Source: Veillonella sp. (lineage in GTDB: Bacteria; Bacillota; Negativicutes; Veillonellales; Veillonellaceae). From it: a DNA stretch of 17,749 nt. Below the pieces are notes generated by a model. That model was not told where the DNA came from. It saw only the letters and a list, made by a program, of their open reading frames with translations, and did not search any database. The DNA lies in assembly GCA_019419725.1 (NCBI GenBank), contig DXZL01000020.1, positions 1 to 17,749 of the forward strand. The letters run 5' to 3'. Below are positions 5,822-12,986 of the stretch, piece after piece; the stretch's first letter is position 1; the number at the start of each line of letters is the position of its first letter. Made by a program: the position numbers and the translations under genes.

Positions 5822-6800
5822 ACCGGTTGGAATCATTGGTACTGGGAGCTTCCTTCCTGACAATGTAGTAACAAACTTTGATCTAGAAAAAATGGTTGAT
5901 ACCAATGACCAATGGATTAGAGAACGTACTGGTATTGAGGAACGACGCATTGCACCGGAAGGTATGAATACATCCTATATGGCGACTGAGGCAGCAAAAA
6001 AAGCTATGCAAATGGCTAAGGTTAGTGCCGAAGATATAGACGTGATTATTTTTGCTACCTTAACACCGGATATGATTATTCCTTCAGCCGCTTGTGTATT
6101 ACAAGCAAATTTAGGCGCTAAGAATGCAGCGGCCTATGATTTACAAGCTGCATGCTCTGGCTTTGTATATGGATTGATTACTGCAGCTAGCTATATTAGC
6201 TCCGGTTTATACAAAAAGGTGCTCGTTGTGGGCGCTGAAATTCTCTCCCGTCGAGTAAATTGGAACGATCGTAGTACAAGTATCCTCTTTGGTGATGGCG
6301 CTGGTGCCGCAGTAGTATCTGAAGTCCCTGAAGGTTATGGCATTAAAGGTGTTGATATGGGTGCCGACGGTACTGGTGGTCCATCTCTTTGTATTCCTGC
6401 AGGTGGTACAGCCGTAGTTGCCAATGACCAACGCATTGAAGAAGGTTTAACATTCATTCATATGGATGGTTCTGAAGTATATAAATTTGCTGTTAAAACG
6501 ATGGGGCGTACTGTTTTAAAATCTTTAGAACGAGCTGGAATGGAACTTAATGAGTTGGATTTCTTTATTCCACATCAAGCAAATATTCGTATTATTGATT
6601 CGGCTGCAAAACGCTTACATATGCCGATGGAAAAAGTATTTGTTAATTTACATAAGTATGGTAATACATCTGCCGCGTCTGTAGCGATAGCTTTGGACGA
6701 AGCTAATCGTGAAGGGCGTTTCAAACGCGGCGATAATGTTGCGTTTGCAGGATTTGGTGCAGGCCTTACATGGGCTAGCCTTGTCTTGAAATGGTATTAA
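5805..6800 (+). CDS. fabH: beta-ketoacyl-ACP synthase III FabH
   Basis: A 331-residue condensing enzyme that starts fatty acid synthesis by joining an acyl-CoA primer, acetyl-CoA or a branched one, to malonyl-ACP. The catalytic triad is intact: C117 in DLQAACSGF, H257 in IPHQANIRI and N287 in YGNTSAAS. WIRERTGIEERR (37-48) is the conserved CoA-binding region, and GDGAGAAV and GFGAGLTW are standard. The start is chosen at 5805 because AAGGAG lies nine bases upstream, inside the end of plsX; Met3 and Met4 are alternative starts with poorer spacing. Primer preference, straight or branched, cannot be read from the sequence with confidence. It is followed after 15 bases by fabK. Confidence 0.97.
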   Translation: MTMMSKPVGIIGTGSFLPDNVVTNFDLEKMVDTNDQWIRERTGIEERRIAPEGMNTSYMATEAAKKAMQMAKVSAEDIDVIIFATLTPDMIIPSAACVLQANLGAKNAAAYDLQAACSGFVYGLITAASYISSGLYKKVLVVGAEILSRRVNWNDRSTSILFGDGAGAAVVSEVPEGYGIKGVDMGADGTGGPSLCIPAGGTAVVANDQRIEEGLTFIHMDGSEVYKFAVKTMGRTVLKSLERAGMELNELDFFIPHQANIRIIDSAAKRLHMPMEKVFVNLHKYGNTSAASVAIALDEANREGRFKRGDNVAFAGFGAGLTWASLVLKWY

Positions 6801-6815
6801 GGAGGACACATCAAG

Positions 6816-7760
6816 ATGATTAAGACTGACATTTGTGATTTATTGCAGATTGAGTACCCAATCTTACAAGGTGGTATGGCTTGGCTCGGTACTGCAGAAT
6901 TAGCGGCAGCTGTTTCCGAAGCGGGTGGCCTTGGTATCATTGGGGCTGGTCATATGCCTCCTGATATTTTCCGTAATGAAATTCACAAATTAAAAGAGCG
7001 CACAAACAAACCATTTGGTTGTAATATTATGCTCATGTCTCCATTTGTTAAAGAAGTTATGGAAGTAGTTGTGGAAGAACGCGTTCCTGTAATTACAACA
7101 GGTGCTGGTAATCCTGGCGTGTATATTCCAGCTTTAAAAGAAATCGGTACTAAAGTAATTCCTGTAGTTGCTTCCGTATTACTTGCAAAACGCTTGTTGC
7201 GCGGTGGTATTGATGCAATTATCGCAGAAGGTACAGAATCTGGTGGTCACGTAGGCGATATTACTACTATGGCATTGATTCCACAAGTAGTAGATGCTGT
7301 AGATGTTCCAGTTATCGCAGCTGGTGGTATTGCTGATGGCCGTGGTATGGCTGCAGCCTTTGCATTAGGCGCTCAAGCAGTACAAATGGGTACGCGATTC
7401 GTATTATCCGAAGAATGTATTGCTCATGAAAACTATAAAAATGCAGTATTGAAAGCAAAAGATCGTGCCACTGTTATGACTGGTTTAACAACAGGTCACC
7501 CTGTACGTATCATTGATAATGCATTAGCTCATAAATATAAATCCCTTGAATTTAGCGGTGGTTCCAAAGAAGATTTAGAAAACTTAGGTGCAGGCACACT
7601 TCGTAAAGCTGCTATTGAAGGTGATGTAAAAGAAGGCTCTGTAATGATTGGTCAAATCTCTGGCATGTTAACAGATGTTAAACCATGTGCAACTATTATC
7701 AAAGATATCATGGCTGAAACTGAAACTGTAATTAAAAAACTTCAAGGTCTTGGTAAATAA
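6816..7760 (+). CDS. fabK: enoyl-ACP reductase FabK (FMN-dependent)
   Basis: A 314-residue flavoprotein that reduces trans-2-enoyl-ACP with NAD(P)H, the last step of the elongation cycle; it replaces FabI and is naturally insensitive to triclosan in Streptococcus. Motifs: QIEYPILQGGMAWLG (11-25), NEIHKLKERTNKPFGCNIML (54-73), TTGAGNPGVYIP (94-105), EGTESGGHVGD (138-148) with the conserved His at 145, IAAGGIADGRG (167-177) and AVQMGTRFV (188-196). The C-terminal part KAAIEGDVKEGSVMIGQISG (264-283) is typical of true FabK. AAGGAGG precedes the ATG by ten bases. Its place between fabH and fabD matches the fab clusters of streptococci and clostridia, so of the three paralogues in the window this is the one I assign as the reductase of the cycle. 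Confidence 0.95.
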   Translation: MIKTDICDLLQIEYPILQGGMAWLGTAELAAAVSEAGGLGIIGAGHMPPDIFRNEIHKLKERTNKPFGCNIMLMSPFVKEVMEVVVEERVPVITTGAGNPGVYIPALKEIGTKVIPVVASVLLAKRLLRGGIDAIIAEGTESGGHVGDITTMALIPQVVDAVDVPVIAAGGIADGRGMAAAFALGAQAVQMGTRFVLSEECIAHENYKNAVLKAKDRATVMTGLTTGHPVRIIDNALAHKYKSLEFSGGSKEDLENLGAGTLRKAAIEGDVKEGSVMIGQISGMLTDVKPCATIIKDIMAETETVIKKLQGLGK

Positions 7761-7770
7761 GGAGGCCCTT

Positions 7771-8712
7771 ATGAAAACAGCATTTGTTTTTCCTGGTCAA
7801 GGTTCCCAAAAAGTAGGCATGTTACAAGATTTGTACAATGCATATCCTATTGTGAAACAACGTTTTGAAGAAGCTGACGAAGCGCTTGGTTATTCTATTT
7901 CCAAATTGTGCTTTGAAGGCCCTGATACTGAACTTGTTAAAACTGCTAATACACAACCGGCTATCTTAACTGCATCTGTAGCTTGCTATGAAGTTCTTAA
8001 AGAACAAGGCTTTACACCTGATATCGTAGGTGGTCATAGTCTTGGTGAATACAGTGCTCTTGTAGCGGCAGGTGTATTGAATTTTAAAGATGCTGTGTAT
8101 GTTGTTCATAAACGCGGTGAATATATGCAAGAAGCTGTGCCATTGGGCAAAGGTGCTATGGCAGCAATTCTAGCTTTACCTCGTGAACAAGTTGTAGAAA
8201 TTTGTAAAGAGGTTAACGATTCTGTTGGTTCTGTGCAAGCAGTTAACTTCAACTGCCCAGGTCAAATTGTTATTGCTGGTGAAACAGCAGCGGTAGAAAC
8301 TGCAGCAGAAAAGATGAAAGAAGCCGGTGCAAAACGTGCTGTTATGCTTCCTGTAAGTGCTCCATTCCACAGCCGTTTGATGGAACCTGCAGCTCTTCGT
8401 TTAAAAGAAGAGTTGGATAAAATCGAAGTGAGCGATGCTCAAATTCCTGTAGTGGCAAATGTGACAGGTAAAATTTTGACCAATGCAAACGATATTAAAG
8501 AGTCCTTAGTTACACAAGCTGCAAATCCTGTATTGTGGGAAGACTGCGTAGCTGAAATGGTTAACTTTGGTGTAACTCGATTCGTTGAAGTAGGTCCTGG
8601 TAAAGTACTTACTGGCTTTACTAAAAAGATCAATAAAGATATGGAATTAGCCAATGTTGAAGACATTGCATCCTTAGAGAAAACGCTTGAATTTTTGAAA
8701 GGGGTTCGATAA
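7771..8712 (+). CDS. fabD: malonyl-CoA:ACP transacylase FabD
   Basis: A 313-residue enzyme that moves malonyl from CoA to ACP, supplying the extender units for FabH and FabF. It opens with FVFPGQGSQKVGM, carries the catalytic serine in GHSLGEYSA (S90), the substrate-binding Arg in KRGEYMQ (R115) and the catalytic histidine in PVSAPFHS (H200). NTQPAIL (60-66) and NFNCPGQIVIAG (159-170) are family segments. The start at 7771 has AAGGAGG five bases upstream; an in-frame TTG at 7750 lies inside fabK and precedes that ribosome site. fabK ends ten bases upstream and fabG starts one base after the stop. Confidence 0.97.
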   Translation: MKTAFVFPGQGSQKVGMLQDLYNAYPIVKQRFEEADEALGYSISKLCFEGPDTELVKTANTQPAILTASVACYEVLKEQGFTPDIVGGHSLGEYSALVAAGVLNFKDAVYVVHKRGEYMQEAVPLGKGAMAAILALPREQVVEICKEVNDSVGSVQAVNFNCPGQIVIAGETAAVETAAEKMKEAGAKRAVMLPVSAPFHSRLMEPAALRLKEELDKIEVSDAQIPVVANVTGKILTNANDIKESLVTQAANPVLWEDCVAEMVNFGVTRFVEVGPGKVLTGFTKKINKDMELANVEDIASLEKTLEFLKGVR

Positions 8713-8713
8713 A

Positions 8714-9457
8714 ATGCATTTAGAGGGTAAAGTAGCCATTGTAACTGGCGCATCCCGTGGCATTGGTCGCGCTGTAGCTATCAATTTAGCACAATCTGGT
8801 GCTGATGTGGTAGTTAACTATAGCGGTAGCGAAGGTGCAGCTCAAGAAACTGTTGAAGCTGTACAAGCTTTAGGCCGTAAAGCCATTAAAATTAAAGCCA
8901 ATGTAGCTAATGCTGATGAAGTTGCAGCTATGGTGGAAGAAGCTCATAAAGAGTTTGGTCACATTGATATTCTCGTAAATAATGCGGGTATTACGCGTGA
9001 TGGTTTATTGATGCGTATGAAAGACGAAGATTTTGATGCTGTTATAGATATCAACCTTAAAGGTGTATATTTAGTAACTAAAGCAGTATCTAAAATCATG
9101 ATGAAACAACGTTCTGGTCATATTATCAATATGACATCTGTTGTAGGCGTTATGGGTAATGCAGGTCAAACTAACTATGCAGCATCTAAAGCTGGTGTAA
9201 TTGGTTTTACTAAATCCTGTGCTAAAGAATTAGCAAGTCGTGGCATTACTGTTAATGCTATTGCACCAGGATTTATCAATACTGATATGACTGATGTATT
9301 ACCAGAAAAAGTTAAAGAAGCTATGGTTGCAGAAATTCCATTGGGCCGTATGGCTAATGCTGAAGAAGTAGCGACAGTAGCAACATTCCTTGCTAGCGAT
9401 TTTGCTAACTATATTACAGGCCAAGTCATCAATGTAGATGGCGGTATGGTGATGTAG
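8714..9457 (+). CDS. fabG: 3-oxoacyl-ACP reductase FabG
   Basis: A 247-residue short-chain dehydrogenase that reduces beta-ketoacyl-ACP with NADPH. The Rossmann nucleotide motif TGASRGIG is at 11-18, NNAG at 89-92 and the catalytic set N114, S142, Y155 and K159 (YAASKAG) is complete. ITRDGLLMRMKDEDFDAVI (93-111) and APGFINTDMT (about 191-200) are typical of FabG rather than of other SDR enzymes, as is the ending INVDGGMVM. The start lies one base after the fabD stop with AAAGGGG upstream. Cytoplasmic, tetrameric in studied relatives. Confidence 0.96.
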   Translation: MHLEGKVAIVTGASRGIGRAVAINLAQSGADVVVNYSGSEGAAQETVEAVQALGRKAIKIKANVANADEVAAMVEEAHKEFGHIDILVNNAGITRDGLLMRMKDEDFDAVIDINLKGVYLVTKAVSKIMMKQRSGHIINMTSVVGVMGNAGQTNYAASKAGVIGFTKSCAKELASRGITVNAIAPGFINTDMTDVLPEKVKEAMVAEIPLGRMANAEEVATVATFLASDFANYITGQVINVDGGMVM

Positions 9458-9508
9458 TTTCAAAATTAGACTATATATAAATACACTTTGAAAGGAGGTG
9501 AACCACCA

Positions 9509-9739
9509 ATGAACACTTTCGATAAAGTAAAAGCAATCGTTGTGGAACAATTAGGCGTTGATGAAGCTGAAGTTACCATTGATTCTACATTCATCGACGA
9601 CTTAGGCGCTGACTCCTTAGATATCGTTGAATTGATCATGGCATTTGAAGAAGAATTCAATGTTGAAATCCCTGACGACGTTGCAGAAAAAATTAAAACC
9701 GTTAAGGATACAGTAGAATATATTGATTCTGCTAAATAA
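9509..9739 (+). CDS. acpP: acyl carrier protein
   Basis: A 76-residue acidic carrier that holds growing acyl chains on a 4'-phosphopantetheine arm. The attachment serine is S36 in DLGADSLDIVEL, and EEEFNVEIPDDVAEKIKTV (48-66) is the conserved helix-III region. The start is at 9509, after a near-perfect AAAGGAGGTG (9491-9500) ten bases upstream of AGGAGG's end; an in-frame TTG at 9488 precedes that site and is not used. The 51-base gap from fabG is one of the larger ones in the operon. It is followed at once by an intrinsic-terminator-like hairpin, suggesting that an abundant short transcript may end here, in line with the high ACP demand of cells. Confidence 0.98.
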   Translation: MNTFDKVKAIVVEQLGVDEAEVTIDSTFIDDLGADSLDIVELIMAFEEEFNVEIPDDVAEKIKTVKDTVEYIDSAK

Positions 9740-9760
9740 GCTGTAAAGCTGACAATTCAG

Positions 9761-9797
9761 CCGTACGGGAGGCCGAGTGGCCTCCCAACCGGTTTTA
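9761..9797 (+). terminator. intra-operon terminator-like hairpin after acpP
   Basis: GGGAGGCC (9767-9774) pairs perfectly with GGCCTCCC (9779-9786) around GAGT; after a small internal loop an outer CCG (9761-9763) pairs with CGG (9789-9791). TTTTATTT follows. The next gene's ribosome site starts only a few bases later, so this looks like a partial terminator or processing/stability element that sets the ratio of acpP to the distal genes. Confidence 0.7.
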
Positions 9798-9816
9798 TTT
9801 ACAGGAGGATTTGATA

Positions 9817-10773
9817 GTGAAGCTCCCTGAACTTCGCATTGGGAATCTAGTGGCCAAAGTACCTATTATTCAAGGTGGTATGGCGATTAGATTGTCTACA
9901 GCTCGCTTGGCGGCAGCCGTTGCAAATGAAGGTGGTATCGGCCTTATTGCAGCATCCGGTTTGCCGTTTGATGAATTACGATACGAAATACAATTAGCTA
10001 GAAAATTATCACCTACGGGTATTATTGGTATAAATGCGATGGTAGCAGCAACTCAATTTGCTGGCTTAGTAAAGACTGCCATCGAAGAGGGCATTGATCT
10101 TGTAGTAGCAGGTGCTGGTTTTTCAAGAGATATGTTCGCAATGGGCAAAGAGTCTGGTACGCCAATCGTACCAATTGTTTCGTCCGCAAAATTAGCTCGC
10201 ATTTCTGAAGGTTTAGGTGCAGCAGCAGTAATCGTAGAAGGCTGCGAAGCTGGTGGCCACTTGGGGACGGATCGTTCCGCTCGAGAAATCGTTCCAGAGG
10301 TTGTAGCTGCTGTTAAAAACATTCCAGTTATTGGTGCTGGTGGTGTTCTTGATGGTCGTGACATCGTAGAAATGTTGAAATTAGGTGCTAGTGGCGTTCA
10401 AATGGGTAGCCGTTTTGCTGCTTCTGATGAATGTAATGCATCTGACGAATTGAAAAAAATGTATGTACGGGCTACTAATCCTGAGGATATTGTATTAATT
10501 CAAAGTCCTGTAGGTTTGCCTGGACAAGCAATTAAAAATAAATTTGCTGAATCTGTATTAGACGGTACTGTAGCACCTCCAACGGTGTGTGATAACTGTT
10601 TGAAACATTGTTCCCATAAATTCTGTATCATCCGTGCTCTTTCTCGTGCACAACAAGGTGATGTGGAAACAGGTTTGGTGTTCTCTGGCAATAATATGAG
10701 AAAAGTCGACAAGATTATGCCAGTTAAAGATATCTTTGCTCAACTAAAACAGCAAGTAGCAGAGATTGATTAA
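9817..10773 (+). CDS. nitronate monooxygenase/FabK-family flavin oxidoreductase with cysteine cluster
   Basis: A 318-residue TIM-barrel flavoprotein, second FabK-type gene of the operon but clearly diverged. Family motifs: VPIIQGGMAIRLS (15-27), INAMVAATQ, VAGAGF (97-102), EGCEAGGHLGTD (141-152, conserved His at 148), GAGGVLDGRD (173-182) and GVQMGSRF (193-200). Near the C-terminus it has C258-x2-C261-x3-C265-x4-C270 (CDNCLKHCSHKFC), absent from the two other paralogues and suited to binding an Fe-S cluster or zinc. Related proteins in Clostridia are usually annotated as nitronate monooxygenase; the true substrate is unknown. Start: GTG at 9817, with AGGAGG eight bases upstream; a TTG at 9811 is too close to that site. 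Its place between acpP and fabF hints at a role in fatty acid metabolism or flavin-based redox, which is an inference. Confidence 0.88.
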   Translation: MKLPELRIGNLVAKVPIIQGGMAIRLSTARLAAAVANEGGIGLIAASGLPFDELRYEIQLARKLSPTGIIGINAMVAATQFAGLVKTAIEEGIDLVVAGAGFSRDMFAMGKESGTPIVPIVSSAKLARISEGLGAAAVIVEGCEAGGHLGTDRSAREIVPEVVAAVKNIPVIGAGGVLDGRDIVEMLKLGASGVQMGSRFAASDECNASDELKKMYVRATNPEDIVLIQSPVGLPGQAIKNKFAESVLDGTVAPPTVCDNCLKHCSHKFCIIRALSRAQQGDVETGLVFSGNNMRKVDKIMPVKDIFAQLKQQVAEID

Positions 10774-10809
10774 TTTAAAAGGGCTGTATAGCTATAAGAG
10801 GTGGAATAA

Positions 10810-12054
10810 TTGGAAAAACGTGTAGTAATTACTGGCTTAGGGGCAGTGACTCCTGTAGGTATCGGTAAAGAGAACTTTTACAATGCGTTATTGGCAGGTC
10901 AATCTGGTATTGGGCCAATTACACGCTTTGATGCATCTGACTATGCAACGCGTATTGCTGGTGAAGTAAAAGATTTTGATGTTACAAACTATGGCGTAGA
11001 CAAGAAAGAAGCTCGTCGTATGGACCGTTCTGTAGAATTGGCTATCGGTGCTGCTGTTCTTGCTTGTGAAGATGCTGATCTTGATTTAGATAAACAAGAT
11101 TTAGATCGTTGTGGTACTGTAGTTGGTACTGGTATTGGCGGTATCGACTCCATCCATGAAGTATATGAAACATTATTCGAAAAAGGTCCTGGCCGTGTAA
11201 GTCCATTTGCAGTTCCTATGATGATTGCCAATATGACATCTGCACGTGTATCCATCCGTCTTGGCCTTAAAGGTCCTGTTATTACAGACGTAACAGCTTG
11301 TACTTCTGGTACAAATGCTATTGGCGATGCTTTCCGTATTATCCAACGTGGTGATGCTGATATTATGTTTGCCGGTGGTACTGAAGCGGCTGTATCTCCT
11401 GCAGCTGTAGCTGGTTTCGCAGCTATGAAAGCTATGTCTACACGCAATGACGAACCAACAAAAGCATCTCGTCCATTTGACCGCGATCGCGATGGTTTCG
11501 TAATGGGTGAAGGTTCTGGTATCGTTGTTCTTGAAGAATTAGAACACGCAAAAGCTCGTGGTGCTCATATCTACGCTGAAGTTGTAGGTTATGGTACTAA
11601 TGGCGATGCTTACCACATTACTGCACCAGCTCCAGGTGGTGTACAAGCTCGTAAATGTATGGAATTAGCAATTAAAGATGCAGGTATCGATCCTAAAGAC
11701 GTTAACTACATCAATGCTCATGGTACATCTACTGGCCTTAATGACAAAAATGAAACATTGGCTATTAAAGAATTATTCGGCGATCATGCTAAAGACATCG
11801 CTGTTAACTCTACAAAATCCATGACAGGTCACTTGTTAGGTGCTGCTGGTGCTATCGAAACTATCGTTATGGCGATGGCTATCGAAACTGGTAAAGTTCA
11901 TCCTACAATCAATTGTGACAATCCTGATGAAGGTTTGGATCTTGACTATGTTCGCGAAGGTGCACGTGACCTTCAAGTTAAATGTGCTCTTTCCAACTCT
12001 TTCGGTTTTGGTGGTCATAACGGTACACTTTGTGTACGCCGTTATGAAGACTAA
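10810..12054 (+). CDS. fabF: beta-ketoacyl-ACP synthase II FabF
   Basis: A 414-residue elongating condensing enzyme that adds malonyl-ACP to acyl-ACP. The Cys-His-His set and lysine are intact: C164 in DVTACTSGTNA, H304 in INAHGTSTG, K336 and H341 in NSTKSMTGHLLGAAGAIE. The gating-loop GFGGHNGTL (399-407) is standard. HGTSTGLND has Gly where most FabF proteins have Pro, a minor change. The start is TTG at 10810, preceded five bases earlier by AGGTGG; no ATG is available in frame near the family N-terminus (EKRVVITGLGAVTPVG). The stop TAA shares its last A with the ATG of rnc. It is the only elongation synthase here; no FabB is present. Confidence 0.97.
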   Translation: MEKRVVITGLGAVTPVGIGKENFYNALLAGQSGIGPITRFDASDYATRIAGEVKDFDVTNYGVDKKEARRMDRSVELAIGAAVLACEDADLDLDKQDLDRCGTVVGTGIGGIDSIHEVYETLFEKGPGRVSPFAVPMMIANMTSARVSIRLGLKGPVITDVTACTSGTNAIGDAFRIIQRGDADIMFAGGTEAAVSPAAVAGFAAMKAMSTRNDEPTKASRPFDRDRDGFVMGEGSGIVVLEELEHAKARGAHIYAEVVGYGTNGDAYHITAPAPGGVQARKCMELAIKDAGIDPKDVNYINAHGTSTGLNDKNETLAIKELFGDHAKDIAVNSTKSMTGHLLGAAGAIETIVMAMAIETGKVHPTINCDNPDEGLDLDYVREGARDLQVKCALSNSFGFGGHNGTLCVRRYED

Positions 12055-12791
12055 TGGTAGCTGTTGAAGCGCATAAGAGTAAGATGACACAAGCTCGTGA
12101 AGAATCTCTTCATGGGCTTGTTGCTCGTTTAGACATACCTGTGTCAGATATATCCATTTTAGATTGTGCTTTTACACATACATCTTATGCGAATGAACAT
12201 AAATCAAAGCATATTAATCACAATCAGCGATTAGAGTTTTTAGGCGATGCTGTTTTAGATCTTATTATTGGGGAATACCTATTTAAGACATATCCAGACA
12301 TGGCCGAAGGTAATTTGACGAAAATCAAGGCCGCTACAGTATGTGAGGATTCTTTAGCATCTGTAAGTCGTTCTTTGCAATTGGGGCAATATTTATTGCT
12401 CGGACATGGTGAATGTGCTTCTGGTGGTAATAATCGTAATTCTATTTTAGCGGATACCTTTGAGTCTCTCATTGGTGCTATCTATATTTCTACAGATTAC
12501 CAAACGGCGATGAACTTCGTTTTAAAACATCTCATTACGTATATCAAGCAAGCTTTAGAAGGTAAACGGGGCAAGGATTATAAAACCTTGTTACAAGAAT
12601 ATGTACAACGAGATGGTGATAAACATATCGTCTATCGTTTGCTCAGTGAAAGTGGTCCCGACCATGCTAAGACCTTCCATATGGTGGTCGAAATCAATGG
12701 TGTTACTTACGAGGCAGGCTCTGGTAAAAGTAAAAAAATTGCAGAACAACATGCGGCTCAATTAACGTTAGAAAAGTTAATGGCCAAATAG
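12054..12791 (+). CDS. rnc: ribonuclease III
   Basis: A 245-residue double-strand-specific endonuclease for rRNA precursors and structured mRNAs. The catalytic domain carries NQRLEFLGDAVLDLIIGEYL (57-76) with E61 and D65, and D134 and E137 in LADTFESLIGAIY, the four metal ligands. A linker is followed by the double-stranded RNA-binding domain (about 175-243), with DYKTLLQEYVQ and SGKSKKIAEQHAA. The ATG at 12054 overlaps the fabF stop (TAATG), without a clear ribosome site, suggesting translational coupling; a second ATG at 12084 would give 235 residues and is possible. Cotranscription with the fab operon is implied by the absence of a terminator upstream and a strong one directly after. The rnc-smc-ftsY neighbourhood is common in Firmicutes, here interrupted by the radical SAM gene. 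Confidence 0.95.
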   Translation: MVAVEAHKSKMTQAREESLHGLVARLDIPVSDISILDCAFTHTSYANEHKSKHINHNQRLEFLGDAVLDLIIGEYLFKTYPDMAEGNLTKIKAATVCEDSLASVSRSLQLGQYLLLGHGECASGGNNRNSILADTFESLIGAIYISTDYQTAMNFVLKHLITYIKQALEGKRGKDYKTLLQEYVQRDGDKHIVYRLLSESGPDHAKTFHMVVEINGVTYEAGSGKSKKIAEQHAAQLTLEKLMAK

Positions 12792-12815
12792 AAAAGCGCC
12801 TAATGGCGCTTTTTT
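12792..12815 (+). terminator. terminator of the fab-rnc operon
   Basis: AAAAGCGCC (12792-12800) pairs with GGCGCTTTT (12805-12813) around TAAT, inside a run of T to 12815. It begins immediately after the rnc stop codon. Confidence 0.92.
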
Positions 12816-12922
12816 CTGTATAATAGTATATAGAATAGTAAATATATTTATCTTATAATCGTTGTATCGAAAGCCTTATATCTTAATATATTAATTACAT
12901 ATCATAAGGAATAAATACATGG

Positions 12923-12940
12923 ATATTAATATATTAATAT
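12923..12940. repeat. perfect 18-bp A/T-only palindrome
   Basis: ATATTAATATATTAATAT reads identically on both strands. It lies in the roughly 170-base AT-rich gap between the operon terminator and the radical SAM gene, about 45 bases before that gene's start, where a promoter and operator would be expected. I could not place a convincing promoter here. Being A/T-only, it may be no more than low-complexity DNA. Confidence 0.3.
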
Positions 12941-12986
12941 AAAAGGTTTTGGCTGAGTTTATTTTATATAAGAAAGGAGAGTGACT

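Noticed and set aside
9449..9477. Possible internal promoter before acpP (TATATA at 9472-9477)
   Set aside because: No acceptable -35 at normal spacing; not enough to call.
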